The notes under the pieces were generated by a model, which made no database searches, was not told the origin of the DNA, and was given only the letters and a program-made list of their open reading frames with translations. A program made the translations under genes and the position numbers. A stretch of DNA of 64,000 nucleotides, from positions 6,016,501 through 6,080,500 of the forward strand of contig NZ_CP121648.1 in NCBI RefSeq assembly GCF_029714205.1. Reading direction: 5' to 3'. This DNA is from Methylobacterium sp. CB376. Its GTDB lineage: Bacteria; Pseudomonadota; Alphaproteobacteria; Rhizobiales; Beijerinckiaceae. Shown in pieces: positions 9,695 through 19,550 of this stretch. Every line of letters begins with the position of its first letter. Position 1 is the first letter of the stretch.

Positions 9695-10827
9695 CCGACA
9701 GCTTCCGCTTCACCGTCGCGGCGACCGACGGCGCCGCCCGCACCGGCGAGATCCGCATGCCGCGCGGCGTCATCCGCACCCCGGCCTTCATGCCGGTGGG
9801 CACGGCCGGCACCGTCAAGGCGATGTATCCCGAGCAGGTGAAGGCGCTCGGCGCCGACGTCGTGCTCGGCAACACCTACCACCTGATGCTGCGCCCCGGC
9901 GCCGAGCGGGTGGCGCGGCTCGGCGGGCTCCACGCCTTCATGCAGTGGCCCTACCCGATCCTCACCGATTCCGGCGGCTTCCAGGTCATGTCCCTGTCGG
10001 GCCTGCGCAGGCTCGACGAGACCGGGGTGACGTTCCAGTCGCATCTCGACGGCAGCGCCCACGTGCTGACCCCCGAGCGCTCGATCGCGATCCAGGGCCT
10101 GCTCGGCTCCGACATCCAGATGCAGCTCGACGAGTGCGTGCGGCTCCCGGCCGAGCCGGCGGCGATCGAGCGCGCCATGCGCCTGTCGCTGCGCTGGGCC
10201 GAGCGCTGCCGCATCGCCTTCGGCGAGCAGCCGGGGCGGGCCCTGTTCGGCATCGTGCAGGGCGGGGACGTCCCGGCCCTGCGCGTCGAGAGCGCGCGGG
10301 CCCTGGTCGGCCTCGACCTCAAGGGCTACGCCATCGGGGGCCTGGCGGTGGGGGAGCCGCAGAGCACCATGCTGGCGATGATCGAGGCGGTGGAGCCCCA
10401 CCTGCCGGCGGCCAAGCCCCGCTACCTGATGGGGGTGGGCACGCCCGACGACATCGTGGAGGCGGTGCGCCGCGGGATCGACATGTTCGACTGCGTGATG
10501 CCGACCCGCGCCGGCCGGCACGGCATGGTCTACACCCGGCACGGCCGCATGAACCTGCGCAACGCCCGCTTCGCCGAGGACGCCGCGCCCCTCGACCCGG
10601 ATTCCGCCTGCCCGGCCGCCCACCTCTACAGCAAGGCCTATCTCCACCACCTCGTGCGGGCGGGCGAGATCCTCGGCATGATGCTGCTCACCTGGAACAA
10701 CCTGTCCTACTACCAGGACCTGATGGCGGGCCTGCGCCGGGCCATCGCGGCAGGGCGGCTCGACGATTTCGTCGGCGAGACCCGCGAGGGCTGGGCGCGC
10801 GCCGAGCGCGACCGGGCGGGCGGCTGA
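9691..10827 (+). CDS. tgt: tRNA-guanine transglycosylase (zinc ligands altered)
   Basis: TGT exchanges guanine for preQ1 at position 34 of tRNAs with GUN anticodons, the step before QueA. It has 378 residues. Conserved elements: [28 protein letters not shown] with the base-binding Asp, ALFGIVQGG, and [19 protein letters not shown] with the nucleophilic Asp. The usual zinc site CxCxxC...H reads here [19 protein letters not shown]: only the middle Cys and the His remain. The rest is fully conserved, so the enzyme may fold without a complete zinc site. Coupled to queA by the ATGA overlap. Confidence 0.95.
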   Translation: MTDSFRFTVAATDGAARTGEIRMPRGVIRTPAFMPVGTAGTVKAMYPEQVKALGADVVLGNTYHLMLRPGAERVARLGGLHAFMQWPYPILTDSGGFQVMSLSGLRRLDETGVTFQSHLDGSAHVLTPERSIAIQGLLGSDIQMQLDECVRLPAEPAAIERAMRLSLRWAERCRIAFGEQPGRALFGIVQGGDVPALRVESARALVGLDLKGYAIGGLAVGEPQSTMLAMIEAVEPHLPAAKPRYLMGVGTPDDIVEAVRRGIDMFDCVMPTRAGRHGMVYTRHGRMNLRNARFAEDAAPLDPDSACPAAHLYSKAYLHHLVRAGEILGMMLLTWNNLSYYQDLMAGLRRAIAAGRLDDFVGETREGWARAERDRAGG

Positions 10828-10862
10828 TCCGGGATCCGCTTGATCGAAGCGGATCCCGGATC
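10826..10862. terminator. Perfect 16-bp inverted repeat after tgt
   Basis: Arms at 10826-10841 and 10847-10862 (GATCCGGGATCCGCTT and its complement) flank a 5-base loop, beginning inside the tgt stop codon. There is no T-run, so it may be a palindromic intergenic repeat that stops or stabilises transcripts rather than a classical Rho-independent terminator. Confidence 0.55.
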
Positions 10863-10902
10863 ACGCGCCTGCGCGGCGCCTGAGCGCGGCGCCTGAGCGA
10901 AG

Positions 10903-10956
10903 CCGACATCCGCATGGCCGAAAGGGGAGATGGCGAAGCCATCGACCGGATGTCGG
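10903..10956. repeat. Imperfect palindrome between convergent genes
   Basis: CCGACATCCG (10903-10912) pairs with CGGATGTCGG (10947-10956). The inner part can also pair (ATGGC with GCCAT). It sits just downstream of the first palindrome and just beyond the 3' end of the minus-strand gene that stops at 10978. The pair therefore separates two convergent transcription units. Confidence 0.5.
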
Positions 10957-10977
10957 ATGAGGGAGGCGGCGCGCCGG

Positions 10978-12063
10978 TCAGCCCTGGGGCGGGCGGGCGA
11001 GCACCCGGTAGACGCCCTCGGGATCGTCCGCGCCCGTGGCGACGGCCCGCCGCAGCCCGTCGAGCACCCGCTCGGCGATGGGCAGCCGGTAATGCAGGGC
11101 GTCCCAGTAATTCGCGTCCCGGGCCGTGACCGGGGAGGGGATGCGGAAATCCACGACCGTGGCGCCGTGGCGCCGGCCGATCGCCGCGACCTCCTCCTTG
11201 CAGGCGGCCTCCTGCGCGGCCTCCGGCGAGCCCGGCCGCGGCTGGACGGCGACGTGGGCCGGCATGAAGGCCGCCACCTTGAGCGCGTCGGAGGGGGCCG
11301 CGGCGAGGAACCCGTCGAGCCAGACGAGGGCCGGGAAGGTCCGGCCAGGACCAGCAGGTTGCGGGGCGGTTGGCAGCTGGGCGGCGGCCATGGCGCGGAT
11401 GTGCGCGGCGGCGCGGGCCGCGTCGTAGGTGGCTTCCGGCGGCGTGAACACCTCGTAGCCGTCGCCGCGGATCCGCTCGCGCATCCGCCCGAGGCGGTGC
11501 AGGAGCACCCGGCCGGCGATCTCCAGGCTCTGGAGGTTCCACTGCGCGAGGAGGCCGCGCCACGGCGCATCCTCGCCGTAGAGCCAGGGCGGGAAGGGGC
11601 GGAAGGTGAGCCGCTTCTCGTCCGCCGCGGGGTCGCACCAGCTCGCGTCGAGCCCGAGGATCACCGCCCGCGCCCGCACCCGGCCGAGGAAGAAGCGGGC
11701 GAGCTGCATCTGCTCCCACGGCGTCGCGGCGTTCATGGCGAGGTTGGCGAAGCGCCCCGGGAAGGCGCGCCCGAGCGCCTGGGGGTCGAGGAGCCGCGCC
11801 GTCGAGGTGCCGAACACGGCGGCGTCGAAGGCACCGCCGCGCACGATCTGCGGGTACATGAAGCGCTGGTTGAGGTCCATGACCGGCCCCGGCCGGCGCC
11901 CGGGCGCGGCGCGCAGGCCGTAGGGGTCCATCGCGGCGATGAACACGAACGCCGCCGCGCCGGCGGCGGCGGCCGTGCCCAGGGTGAGGCCGAGGAAGCG
12001 GCGCCAGGCGGCGGGCGGCGCGGGGTCGGGACGGGGATCGCTCGGGGGCGCGGGGCGGGTCAC
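10978..12063 (-). CDS. Membrane-anchored SGNH-like hypothetical protein
   Basis: Protein of 361 residues. One N-terminal membrane helix is visible at about residues 22-46 (LTLGTAAAAGAAAFVFIAAM). A periplasmic domain follows, with FGTSTARLL (a GxS-type block I near residue 85) and DANYWDALHYRLPIAERVL near the C-terminus, where a Asp/His pair would complete an SGNH-type site. This layout recalls DltD/AlgX-like or other O-acyl-transfer helper proteins, but overall similarity is not strong enough to name a reaction. It stands alone, transcribed away from tRNA-Lys. Confidence 0.65.
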   Translation of the reverse strand: MTRPAPPSDPRPDPAPPAAWRRFLGLTLGTAAAAGAAAFVFIAAMDPYGLRAAPGRRPGPVMDLNQRFMYPQIVRGGAFDAAVFGTSTARLLDPQALGRAFPGRFANLAMNAATPWEQMQLARFFLGRVRARAVILGLDASWCDPAADEKRLTFRPFPPWLYGEDAPWRGLLAQWNLQSLEIAGRVLLHRLGRMRERIRGDGYEVFTPPEATYDAARAAAHIRAMAAAQLPTAPQPAGPGRTFPALVWLDGFLAAAPSDALKVAAFMPAHVAVQPRPGSPEAAQEAACKEEVAAIGRRHGATVVDFRIPSPVTARDANYWDALHYRLPIAERVLDGLRRAVATGADDPEGVYRVLARPPQG

Positions 12064-12164
12064 GCCCCTCGTTCGGCGGTTGACCCGGCGGCGTCAACCC
12101 CCTACATCGGCGCCTGCTCCGCTCACGGATCACCGGGCTCCCCGCGCCGGGCCCGCGCGGAAGC

Positions 12165-12240
12165 GAGCGCGTAGCTCAGCTGGTAGAGCAACGGACTTTT
12201 AATCTGTAGGTCCTGGGTTCGAGTCCCAGCGCGCTCACCA
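12165..12240 (+). tRNA. tRNA-Lys (TTT)
   Basis: A complete cloverleaf: acceptor arms GAGCGCG and CGCGCTC pair, the D arm is AGCTCAGCTGGTAGAGC, the anticodon loop is ACTTTTAAT with anticodon TTT, and the T arm is CTGGGTTCGAGTCCCAG. The discriminator is A and CCA is encoded. There is no integrase next to it. Confidence 0.97.
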
Positions 12241-13506
12241 AAAATATCAAATACTTACGCGGGATTTTGGCCCCCCACGAGGGTCCATTTGTTAATCCGG
12301 GTATCTGCACGGGTAACCGTGAACCGCCCGTGTGCCGCGGGGTGGCAAGCGCCTGCCGACGTTGCACTCGCGTCAAGCTTGCGGGGAAGAAGCTTTACAC
12401 GTGGCGGTGCAGCTCGGTGGATAACGCCATCATGCGGGGCACCTCCCAACTGAGCAGAGGGACTCCGAGGAGCGTGGCACCTGCTGCGACCAATTCGGAG
12501 TGACATAGCCGTTGCCCGCTGAACGGCAGAGATGCGCCACTTCCAGACCTTCGATCAGGGCTGCCGGAATGGCCGCTCGGCCCCACAAATCGGACGTCTC
12601 TGAAGCTTCCATCCCTCTGGTGGCCGACCCCTTCGCGGACGATCGGCGTCGGACGTGAGCGACGCCGCTCCAAGAGGCTTCAGCAGGTCAAATGATTCGA
12701 CCGTCTCCGGTCCGTTCACGCGCACCTCCCGTGCCTGCGAAAACGGCTCGTGCGTCTCGGCGGCGCGACGTGCCCTTTGTGTTCGCCACCGGCTGCGCCG
12801 CCATGACCGTGCCGGCCGCCTACGCCGTGCCGCATCACCAGAAGCAGTGGATGTCGCCGAGGTCGCGTGGCACGCCGGGTCCCGCTGGTCGCGGGCCGGC
12901 ACGAGGTGCAATGCTGTCAGCTCGTCCGCTGCACATCGGGATTGTCCGCGGCCCCAATCGGCGGCAGGGCGCCCGTGCCCGGCGTGGCTTCGACCCGCGC
13001 CACGGTCCGCCGGAAGTTGGCGAGGTGTGGGCGCCAAGACCGAGCGCCCCCGCTGCGGCGCTCGCCGGCCGCCCTCCGGTCACGCGCAAGGTCGCCCTGG
13101 AGGAGCGATCACCCGCTCGACCTCCCCACACAGGGTCTCGTTCTCCGAGATCTTCCTGCCCGGGAGGCATCGCAGCGCGCGGATCTGCCGCTGATCTGCA
13201 CGGACGTGATCTCCTCGACGGGCCCGGCGCGGGGCGGGCCCTCGAACCCACCAGAGGGTCGGTCCGTTCCGCTACTCGGCTCAAGGGCAAGGGCGTTGAC
13301 GATCCGGGGCCGGCTCCGCAACCAAGGTGGCACGGGGGGTGTGTTAAGGCTGATGGCGCGCGAACTTCAGCGCATTCGCGTCCGCGACACTCCTCTATGA
13401 GGAACGATCCGATGGCGTCCAGCACGGTCACCGGCGTGGTGCGCTGCAGCGGAGGGCGCCAGATCGCAGTGTCTCGGACATCGGACAAGTCTGCGGGCCG
13501 CCATCC
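12241..13506. other. Gene-poor region after tRNA-Lys
   Basis: About 1.27 kb downstream of the tRNA without a convincing gene. Open frames exist on both strands, but they are arginine/proline-rich shadows with no motifs. It contains one copy of a dispersed 46-base repeat. The 3' side of a tRNA gene is a common integration point, and base use here is less regular than in flanking genes, so decayed mobile DNA is plausible but not shown. Confidence 0.4.
12533..12578. repeat. Dispersed 46-base repeat, copy 1
   Basis: Begins TGCGCCACTTCCAGACC and ends GGAATGGCCGCTC. The same block recurs at 40141-40186 (about 4 mismatches) and, more diverged, at 27570-27614. All three copies are in the same orientation and outside recognisable genes. 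Confidence 0.75.
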
Positions 13507-14409
13507 ATGAAACTCCTTTACCTAGCGGCGTTTCGCGCCGTCATGCTGACCGGAACGGTGAGCGCGGCCGCCGAGGTTCTCGGGCGGAGCCAGCCCGCGG
13601 TGAGCCGCCTGCTCGACAAGCTGGAGGCGGAACTCGGCGCCAAACTGTTCGAGCGCCGGCGCGGGCTGGTCGTCCCGACCTCCACGGCCCAACTCCTCCT
13701 CGACGAGGTCGAGCGGGCCTACGTCTCGCTCGAATCGCTCAAGACCTTCGCCTCGCGGGCCGCCGAGGGCGAGAGCAGCCGCGTCTCGGCCGCCGTGCTG
13801 CCGGCGCTCGGGCTCAACTTCATCCCGGCGACGGTCGCGACCTTCGCGCGGGACTGGCCGCGGACCCGGGTGCTGCTCAACGTCCAGCCCTCGGTCCAGG
13901 TTGAGGAGTGGGCAGCCTCGCAGCAGATTGATTTCGGCGTCGCGGAGATGCCGGTCAAGCGGTCCGGCTTCCGGACGGAGATCTTCAGCGACCGCCCCTA
14001 CCTTCTCGCCGTCCCGCGCGATCATCCCCTCGCCGAGCGGGACCAGGTCGGGCCGTCGGATCTCCGTGGAGAGCCGTTCATCGTCGGTTCGTCGTTCACC
14101 GCGATGGGGCAGTTGCTGCCCCAGGCATTCCGGACGAGCGGCGTGCCGCTGGAGGCCCGCTACGAGGCCCCGCTGTCGATGGTCGTCTACGAACTCGTCA
14201 AGCAGGGCGTCGGCATCGGCCTCGTGGATCCCTACACCGCGCTCATGCAACGCGACGAGCGCCTGCGGCTCCTGCGCTTCGTGCCCACCATTCCCTTCAA
14301 CGTCGCGCTCCTGCGTCCCGAATCGCGCCCGGCCAACCCGGCCGCCGACGCCCTGCTGGACCTGATGGCCTCGGAACGCGACCGCCTGATGGCGCGCTTC
14401 CCGGACTGA
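13507..14409 (+). CDS. LysR-family regulator
   Basis: LysR-type regulator of 300 residues. The N-terminal helix-turn-helix is clear (SAAAEVLGRSQPAVSRLLDK), followed by the linker helix and a substrate-binding domain of the usual length. It precedes the catabolic operon by about 100 bases on the same strand. That leader contains a TTATGCGGAACGCGCATAA dyad (about 14413-14431), a plausible operator of the T-N11-A type, so it may control the operon and itself. Confidence 0.9.
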   Translation: MKLLYLAAFRAVMLTGTVSAAAEVLGRSQPAVSRLLDKLEAELGAKLFERRRGLVVPTSTAQLLLDEVERAYVSLESLKTFASRAAEGESSRVSAAVLPALGLNFIPATVATFARDWPRTRVLLNVQPSVQVEEWAASQQIDFGVAEMPVKRSGFRTEIFSDRPYLLAVPRDHPLAERDQVGPSDLRGEPFIVGSSFTAMGQLLPQAFRTSGVPLEARYEAPLSMVVYELVKQGVGIGLVDPYTALMQRDERLRLLRFVPTIPFNVALLRPESRPANPAADALLDLMASERDRLMARFPD

Positions 14410-14511
14410 GCCTATTATGCGGAACGCGCATAACGCTCCGCGAACAATCAATTTTGCGCATTCCGAATTCCGGTGTTCACTCCATCAAGTCGCTGATTTA
14501 GAGGTAGGGCA

Positions 14512-16065
14512 GTGGGTATTCCCTCACGGCGAGAAGCACAGGGCGATCGCCGCTACGATGTCGTCATCATCGGTGGCGGCATCAACGGCACGAGCGCGGC
14601 GCGCGAACTCACCGCGGCCGGGTACAAGGTCCTGCTCGCCGAGATGTTCGACCTCGCCCACGGCGCGTCGAGCCGCTCGTCTCGGATCCTCCACTGCGGG
14701 TTGCGCTACTTCGAAACGTCGCGGCCCCTGCGCAGCTTCCTGTCCTCGCCCAGGCGCCTGGCCAGCGCGGCCGGCATGGCGCGGGCGGCGATGCAGGCGC
14801 GCGCCGAACTCAGCGCCCTGAGACCGGAGATCTGCAAGCCCTTCACGATGTGCTTCCCCGTCTACGGCGGCGACGCCGTCAAAGGGTGGCATCTCGACCT
14901 CGGCTTCGGCCTGCTCAGGCGCCTCGGCCCGGCCCGGCCGGTCCTCGACTACCGGCGCGTCGCGGGGGACTTCGACCGGCACGTGCCCTTCGTGTGCGAC
15001 CTGAGGGATCGCGATCGCCTGCGCTCCGTCGCCACCTACCGCGAGTACATCATCGACTCCCCGGACCGGCTCTGCGTCGATGCCGCCCTGGAGGCGGAGC
15101 GCGGCGGGGCGGAGCTGCGCCTGTTCACCCGTGCTACGATCGCCGGGCGCACGGCGGAGGGTGGCTGGTCATTGCGCCTGTCGGGCCAGGGCAGTGTCGA
15201 GATGGTCGAGGCCCCCGTCGTGCTCAACCTTGCCGGGACGTGGTCCGACGAGATCATCGCCGGGATCGCGCCGGAGCCGCGCGTACCGCTCGTGACGGGC
15301 ACCAAGGGTGCGCACATCGTCGTTCGGCTGCCGCCGCGCTACGCGGGCCACGGCATCGCCTGCCTGCATCGCGGGGGACATCCGTTCTACTGCCTCCCCC
15401 TCGGAGGCGACCTGTTCTGCTTCGGACCGACCGAGACGCCCTACGGGGGCGACGCCGCGGACGCCGTGGCCACGGACGAGGACGTTGCCTTCCTGATCGA
15501 GGAGGCCAACTTCCTCCTTCCCGGTCTCCGGCTGCGGCGATCCGACGTCGTCTTCACCTGGGCCGGCGTACGGCCACTCGGATACGACGCCCGCCAGCCG
15601 ATGGGGCGCCGGGTGCGCGAGATCCACGACCTCGCGGATCGCGGCCTGCCCGGGATCTTCGCGATGACCGCGGGGCCGGTGATGTCCCACCTGAGCGCCG
15701 GCCGCGACTTGCGGAAGGCGGTCGGCCGCGTGCTCGCGCCGTCCAGATTGCCGCCGGTGCCGCCTCTCCCCGCATCGAGACCGGATCCCGCCGCGGGCGA
15801 CGCGGCCCGCATGCGCCATGCCGTCGGCGCAGAGCACGCCCGCGACCTTATGGGCATCCTCTACACGCGCACGGGACTCGCGTGGGGCCGCCACCTCGAC
15901 CGGCGCACCGTCGAGGTGGCGGCGGAGACCGTCTCCGATCTGCTGGGATGGTCGCCGGGCGATGTCGCGACGCAGGTCGACAGCTTCATGCGGCACCAGA
16001 ATATCAGGTTCGCGCGGCGAGAGACTGATAGATTGTCGGTTGATCGGGTGGAGGCCAGGACATGA
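14512..16065 (+). CDS. GlpD-like FAD-dependent oxidoreductase
   Basis: Flavoprotein of 517 residues. The N-terminal Rossmann motif is YDVVIIGGGINGTSAARELT, followed by the GlpD-like SSRSSRILHCGLRYFE segment. The C-terminal part (HDLADRGLPGIFAMTAGP and beyond) corresponds to the GlpD cap. In this setting, directly upstream of an amino-acid-type importer, it may oxidise an amine or hydroxy intermediate instead of glycerol-3-phosphate. The GTG start at 14512 follows GAGGTAGGG. Its stop overlaps the next start (ATGA, 16062-16065). Confidence 0.8.
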   Translation: MGIPSRREAQGDRRYDVVIIGGGINGTSAARELTAAGYKVLLAEMFDLAHGASSRSSRILHCGLRYFETSRPLRSFLSSPRRLASAAGMARAAMQARAELSALRPEICKPFTMCFPVYGGDAVKGWHLDLGFGLLRRLGPARPVLDYRRVAGDFDRHVPFVCDLRDRDRLRSVATYREYIIDSPDRLCVDAALEAERGGAELRLFTRATIAGRTAEGGWSLRLSGQGSVEMVEAPVVLNLAGTWSDEIIAGIAPEPRVPLVTGTKGAHIVVRLPPRYAGHGIACLHRGGHPFYCLPLGGDLFCFGPTETPYGGDAADAVATDEDVAFLIEEANFLLPGLRLRRSDVVFTWAGVRPLGYDARQPMGRRVREIHDLADRGLPGIFAMTAGPVMSHLSAGRDLRKAVGRVLAPSRLPPVPPLPASRPDPAAGDAARMRHAVGAEHARDLMGILYTRTGLAWGRHLDRRTVEVAAETVSDLLGWSPGDVATQVDSFMRHQNIRFARRETDRLSVDRVEART

Positions 16066-16907
16066 CGATGGGCGGACCGATGAGGACGATTGTAGTCGTG
16101 GCGGCGGTGCTCGGCGGGGGGCTGGTCGCTTCGTCCGCCGGGGCGGCCGAAGGCCGCCTGAAGGAGATCCTCGATCGTGGCGTGGTGCGGGTCGGCGTGC
16201 AGGGCGCCTTCAAGCCGTGGTCGTTCCCGGCGCCAGATGGAACCCTGCAGGGGATCGAGGTCGAACTTGCCAAGTCCGTGGCCGACACGCTCGGCGTCAA
16301 GCTCGAGCCGGTGATCATCACCTCGGCCAACCGGATCCAGTACCTCCAGCAGGGCAAGATCGACCTCATCCTCGGCGGCATGTACGACGCCAGCGACCGG
16401 CGCAAGATCATCGGGATGATCGAGCCGGCCTACTGGTCGTCCGGACCGACGCTCCTCGCCAAGAAGGGCGCGATCAAAGACTGGAAGGACATCGCCAACA
16501 AGCCGGTCTGTGGCAAGCAGGGCAACTACTACAACAAGCAAGTGCAGACCGAGCTGCACGCCAACCTGATTGCCTTTGCGGGGAACACGGAGGGCAAGGA
16601 GGGGCTGCGGGCCGGAAAGTGCGTCGCGTGGCTCTACGACGACGTCAGCATCATGGCCGATCTCGCCCTGCCGGAATGGGAAGGCTACGAGATGCCGGTC
16701 CCCGTGCTCTACAACAATCCCTGGGCTGCCGCGGTCCCCCTCGACGAGCGCGACAAGGCCTGGGGCGCGTTCATGGCCGGCATGGCCTATCGCTGGCAGG
16801 CCGACGGCAAGCTGATCGAGCTCGGAAAGAAGTGGGGCGTGACGATGTCCGACTGGTTCGCGCAGCAGCATCAGAAGCTGCACTGGGACACATCCTACCT
16901 CAAGTGA
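16062..16907 (+). CDS. ABC transporter substrate-binding protein (polar amino-acid type)
   Basis: Periplasmic solute-binding protein of 281 residues (family 3, SBP_bac_3). A signal peptide (RTIVVVAAVLGGGLVASSAG, cleaved near AGA-AE) precedes LKEILDRGVVRVGVQGAFKP, the standard start of the mature domain. IDLILGGMYDASDRRK matches the domain hinge. It delivers substrate to the two permeases and the ATPase that follow. The start overlapping the previous stop suggests coupling; an ATG at 16080 is also possible. Confidence 0.92.
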   Translation: MTMGGPMRTIVVVAAVLGGGLVASSAGAAEGRLKEILDRGVVRVGVQGAFKPWSFPAPDGTLQGIEVELAKSVADTLGVKLEPVIITSANRIQYLQQGKIDLILGGMYDASDRRKIIGMIEPAYWSSGPTLLAKKGAIKDWKDIANKPVCGKQGNYYNKQVQTELHANLIAFAGNTEGKEGLRAGKCVAWLYDDVSIMADLALPEWEGYEMPVPVLYNNPWAAAVPLDERDKAWGAFMAGMAYRWQADGKLIELGKKWGVTMSDWFAQQHQKLHWDTSYLK

Positions 16908-16951
16908 GAATGGTCGCTCGCGGGTTGCGGTTCGAGCGCTGAGGTGTCGGC

Positions 16952-17698
16952 ATGCTGGATCTCATAGGGCCATTCTTTCGAAGCCTCTACGATCGTACCG
17001 GGTGGAACTTCAACATCTTCTACGATCCCTACGAGTACGGCCGGTTCATCGCGGGCGCCTCGACGACCCTGTGGCTGATCGCCTGGTCGCTGGCCTTGTC
17101 CCTGGTGATCGGCGTGCTCGGAGCCTGGGCCCAGGGCGCCCGATCGCGGACGCTGCGCTGGGGCGTGGACGCCTACATCCAGGCGTTTCGCAACACGCCG
17201 CCGATGATCCAGCTCCTGTTCTTCTATCTCGGTCTCGGCGCCTTCACGCCCGAGATCGACATGGGCGGCTACTCGCAGCCTCTGATCTCCTCCTTGGCCT
17301 GGGCGGTGATCGCGCTCGGCATCTTCGGCGGTGCGTTTAACGTCGAGATCTTCCGGGCGGGCATTGAGGCCGTGCCCGACTCGACCCTAGAGGCCGCCGA
17401 GAGCCTCTGCTTCTCGCGGTTCCAGACCTACATCTACGTCACTCTGCCCCTCGCGTTCCGCATCAGCCTGCCCGCCCTTACCAATAACCTGGTGAGCTTG
17501 GCGAAGACGACGTCGCTCGCCTACATCATCACGGTTCCGGAGATGACCTACGTGCTGAACCAGGTCTGGTCCGACAACCTGAACACGTCGGAGATGATGC
17601 TGGTCCTGTTCGGGTTCTACATCGTCGTCGTGACGCTGCTGGCGGCCGGCCTGCATGCAGTCGAACGCCGGCTCGTGCTCCCGGGATACGGACAATGA
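16952..17698 (+). CDS. ABC transporter permease (HisMQ/GlnP type)
   Basis: Membrane subunit of 248 residues with about five helices. The conserved motifs are AYIQAFRNTPPMIQLLFFYL near the N-terminus and the EAA loop AGIEAVPDSTLEAAESLCFS, which contacts the ATPase. An RBS (GAGGTG) precedes the ATG. It overlaps the next permease gene by 4 bases (ATGA). Confidence 0.92.
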   Translation: MLDLIGPFFRSLYDRTGWNFNIFYDPYEYGRFIAGASTTLWLIAWSLALSLVIGVLGAWAQGARSRTLRWGVDAYIQAFRNTPPMIQLLFFYLGLGAFTPEIDMGGYSQPLISSLAWAVIALGIFGGAFNVEIFRAGIEAVPDSTLEAAESLCFSRFQTYIYVTLPLAFRISLPALTNNLVSLAKTTSLAYIITVPEMTYVLNQVWSDNLNTSEMMLVLFGFYIVVVTLLAAGLHAVERRLVLPGYGQ

Positions 17699-18517
17699 GG
17701 CAGCCGGCCTTCCAGCTCAGCATCGCGCGCCTGAGGGACGGTCAGGTCCTGAGGGGGTTCCGGGCGTGGCACGTCGCCGTGGTGCTGCTGGCGCTCGTGG
17801 TCGCGCTCGCCGCGGCGGTCGTGCGCTCCTCCGCCCTCGGGACCCCCTCCACGGCGCTGACTGCGCTCATCACCTACGCTCCGTTCATCCTGCGGGGCTT
17901 CGCGCTCAACCTCGCCATGAGCTTCCTCGCTATGGCGATCGCGACGATCCTTGGGATCGGCCTCGGCCTCATGCAGATCAGCACGAGGGCGGCCGTCCGG
18001 CTGCCGGCCCGTTTCGTCACGCACCTCCTGCGCAACTCGCCATGGCTGGTGATCCTGTTCCTGGTGACCTACTTCATGCCCGTCGAGGTCCGGCTGCCGG
18101 GCGGATGGCTGGTCCCCGTTCCGGACTGGAGCAAGGCCACCCTGGCCTTCGCGCTGCCGGTCATGGGCAATATCAGCGAGATCCTGCGCGGCGCGGTGCG
18201 GTCGATCCCGTCGGGGCAGTGGGAATCGGCCGAGGGGCTGGCCTTCACCCGCGCGCAGACCCTGCGCTACATCATCCTGCCGCAATGCGTCCGCCGCTGC
18301 ATCCCGCCCTGGATGAACTGGTACGCCATGCTGACATTGTCGACGCCGATGGCGTCGATCTTCAGCGTGCACGAGGCGGTCGCGAACGCCCAGGCGAGCA
18401 TGGAGGCGGCAGGCGCCCGCCCGGAGCTTCTGCTTCCGTTCTACCTGTTCTTGCTGTGTCTGTTCTTCGTCTACATCTACCCGATCGCGGTGTGGACGCG
18501 CGTGCTGGAGCGCCGAT

Positions 18518-18531
<14 letters not shown>
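17695..18531 (+). CDS. ABC transporter permease (HisMQ/GlnP type), second subunit
   Basis: Membrane subunit of 278 residues, paralogous to the preceding gene. It shows FVTHLLRNSPWLVILFLVTY and the EAA loop RGAVRSIPSGQWESAEGLAF. Together they form the heterodimeric channel for the importer. Its end overlaps the ATPase gene by 14 bases. Confidence 0.92.
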
Positions 18532-19300
<769 letters not shown>

Positions 19301-19550
19301 GGATGCGCGATGAGGTAAGCGTTCGTCGCGACGCGCGATGGGATCGATGATCCGGGGCGGCGTCCGTTCCGCGCGGGACGGTCGGGCTTCCGCAAGCGTC
19401 ACGCCGGAGATCGCCTCGCGCCGGTGAGGCAGGCGTCCAGGCTTGTTCGAGATGGCGGCGCCCCGCGTGCTCACCCCACGCTGGCGGATGGAGCGCGGCC
19501 CCATGCCCGATCGCCTCGGGAGCGGCACCACGCCCGCCCCGCGGCGCGCC

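Noticed and set aside
12241..12600. Genomic island attachment site at tRNA-Lys
   Set aside because: No repeat of the tRNA 3' end was found downstream and there is no integrase gene.
12655..13488. Overlapping frames of 179-272 codons after tRNA-Lys
   Set aside because: Open in several frames on both strands at once, with no motif, RBS or coding periodicity I could recognise.
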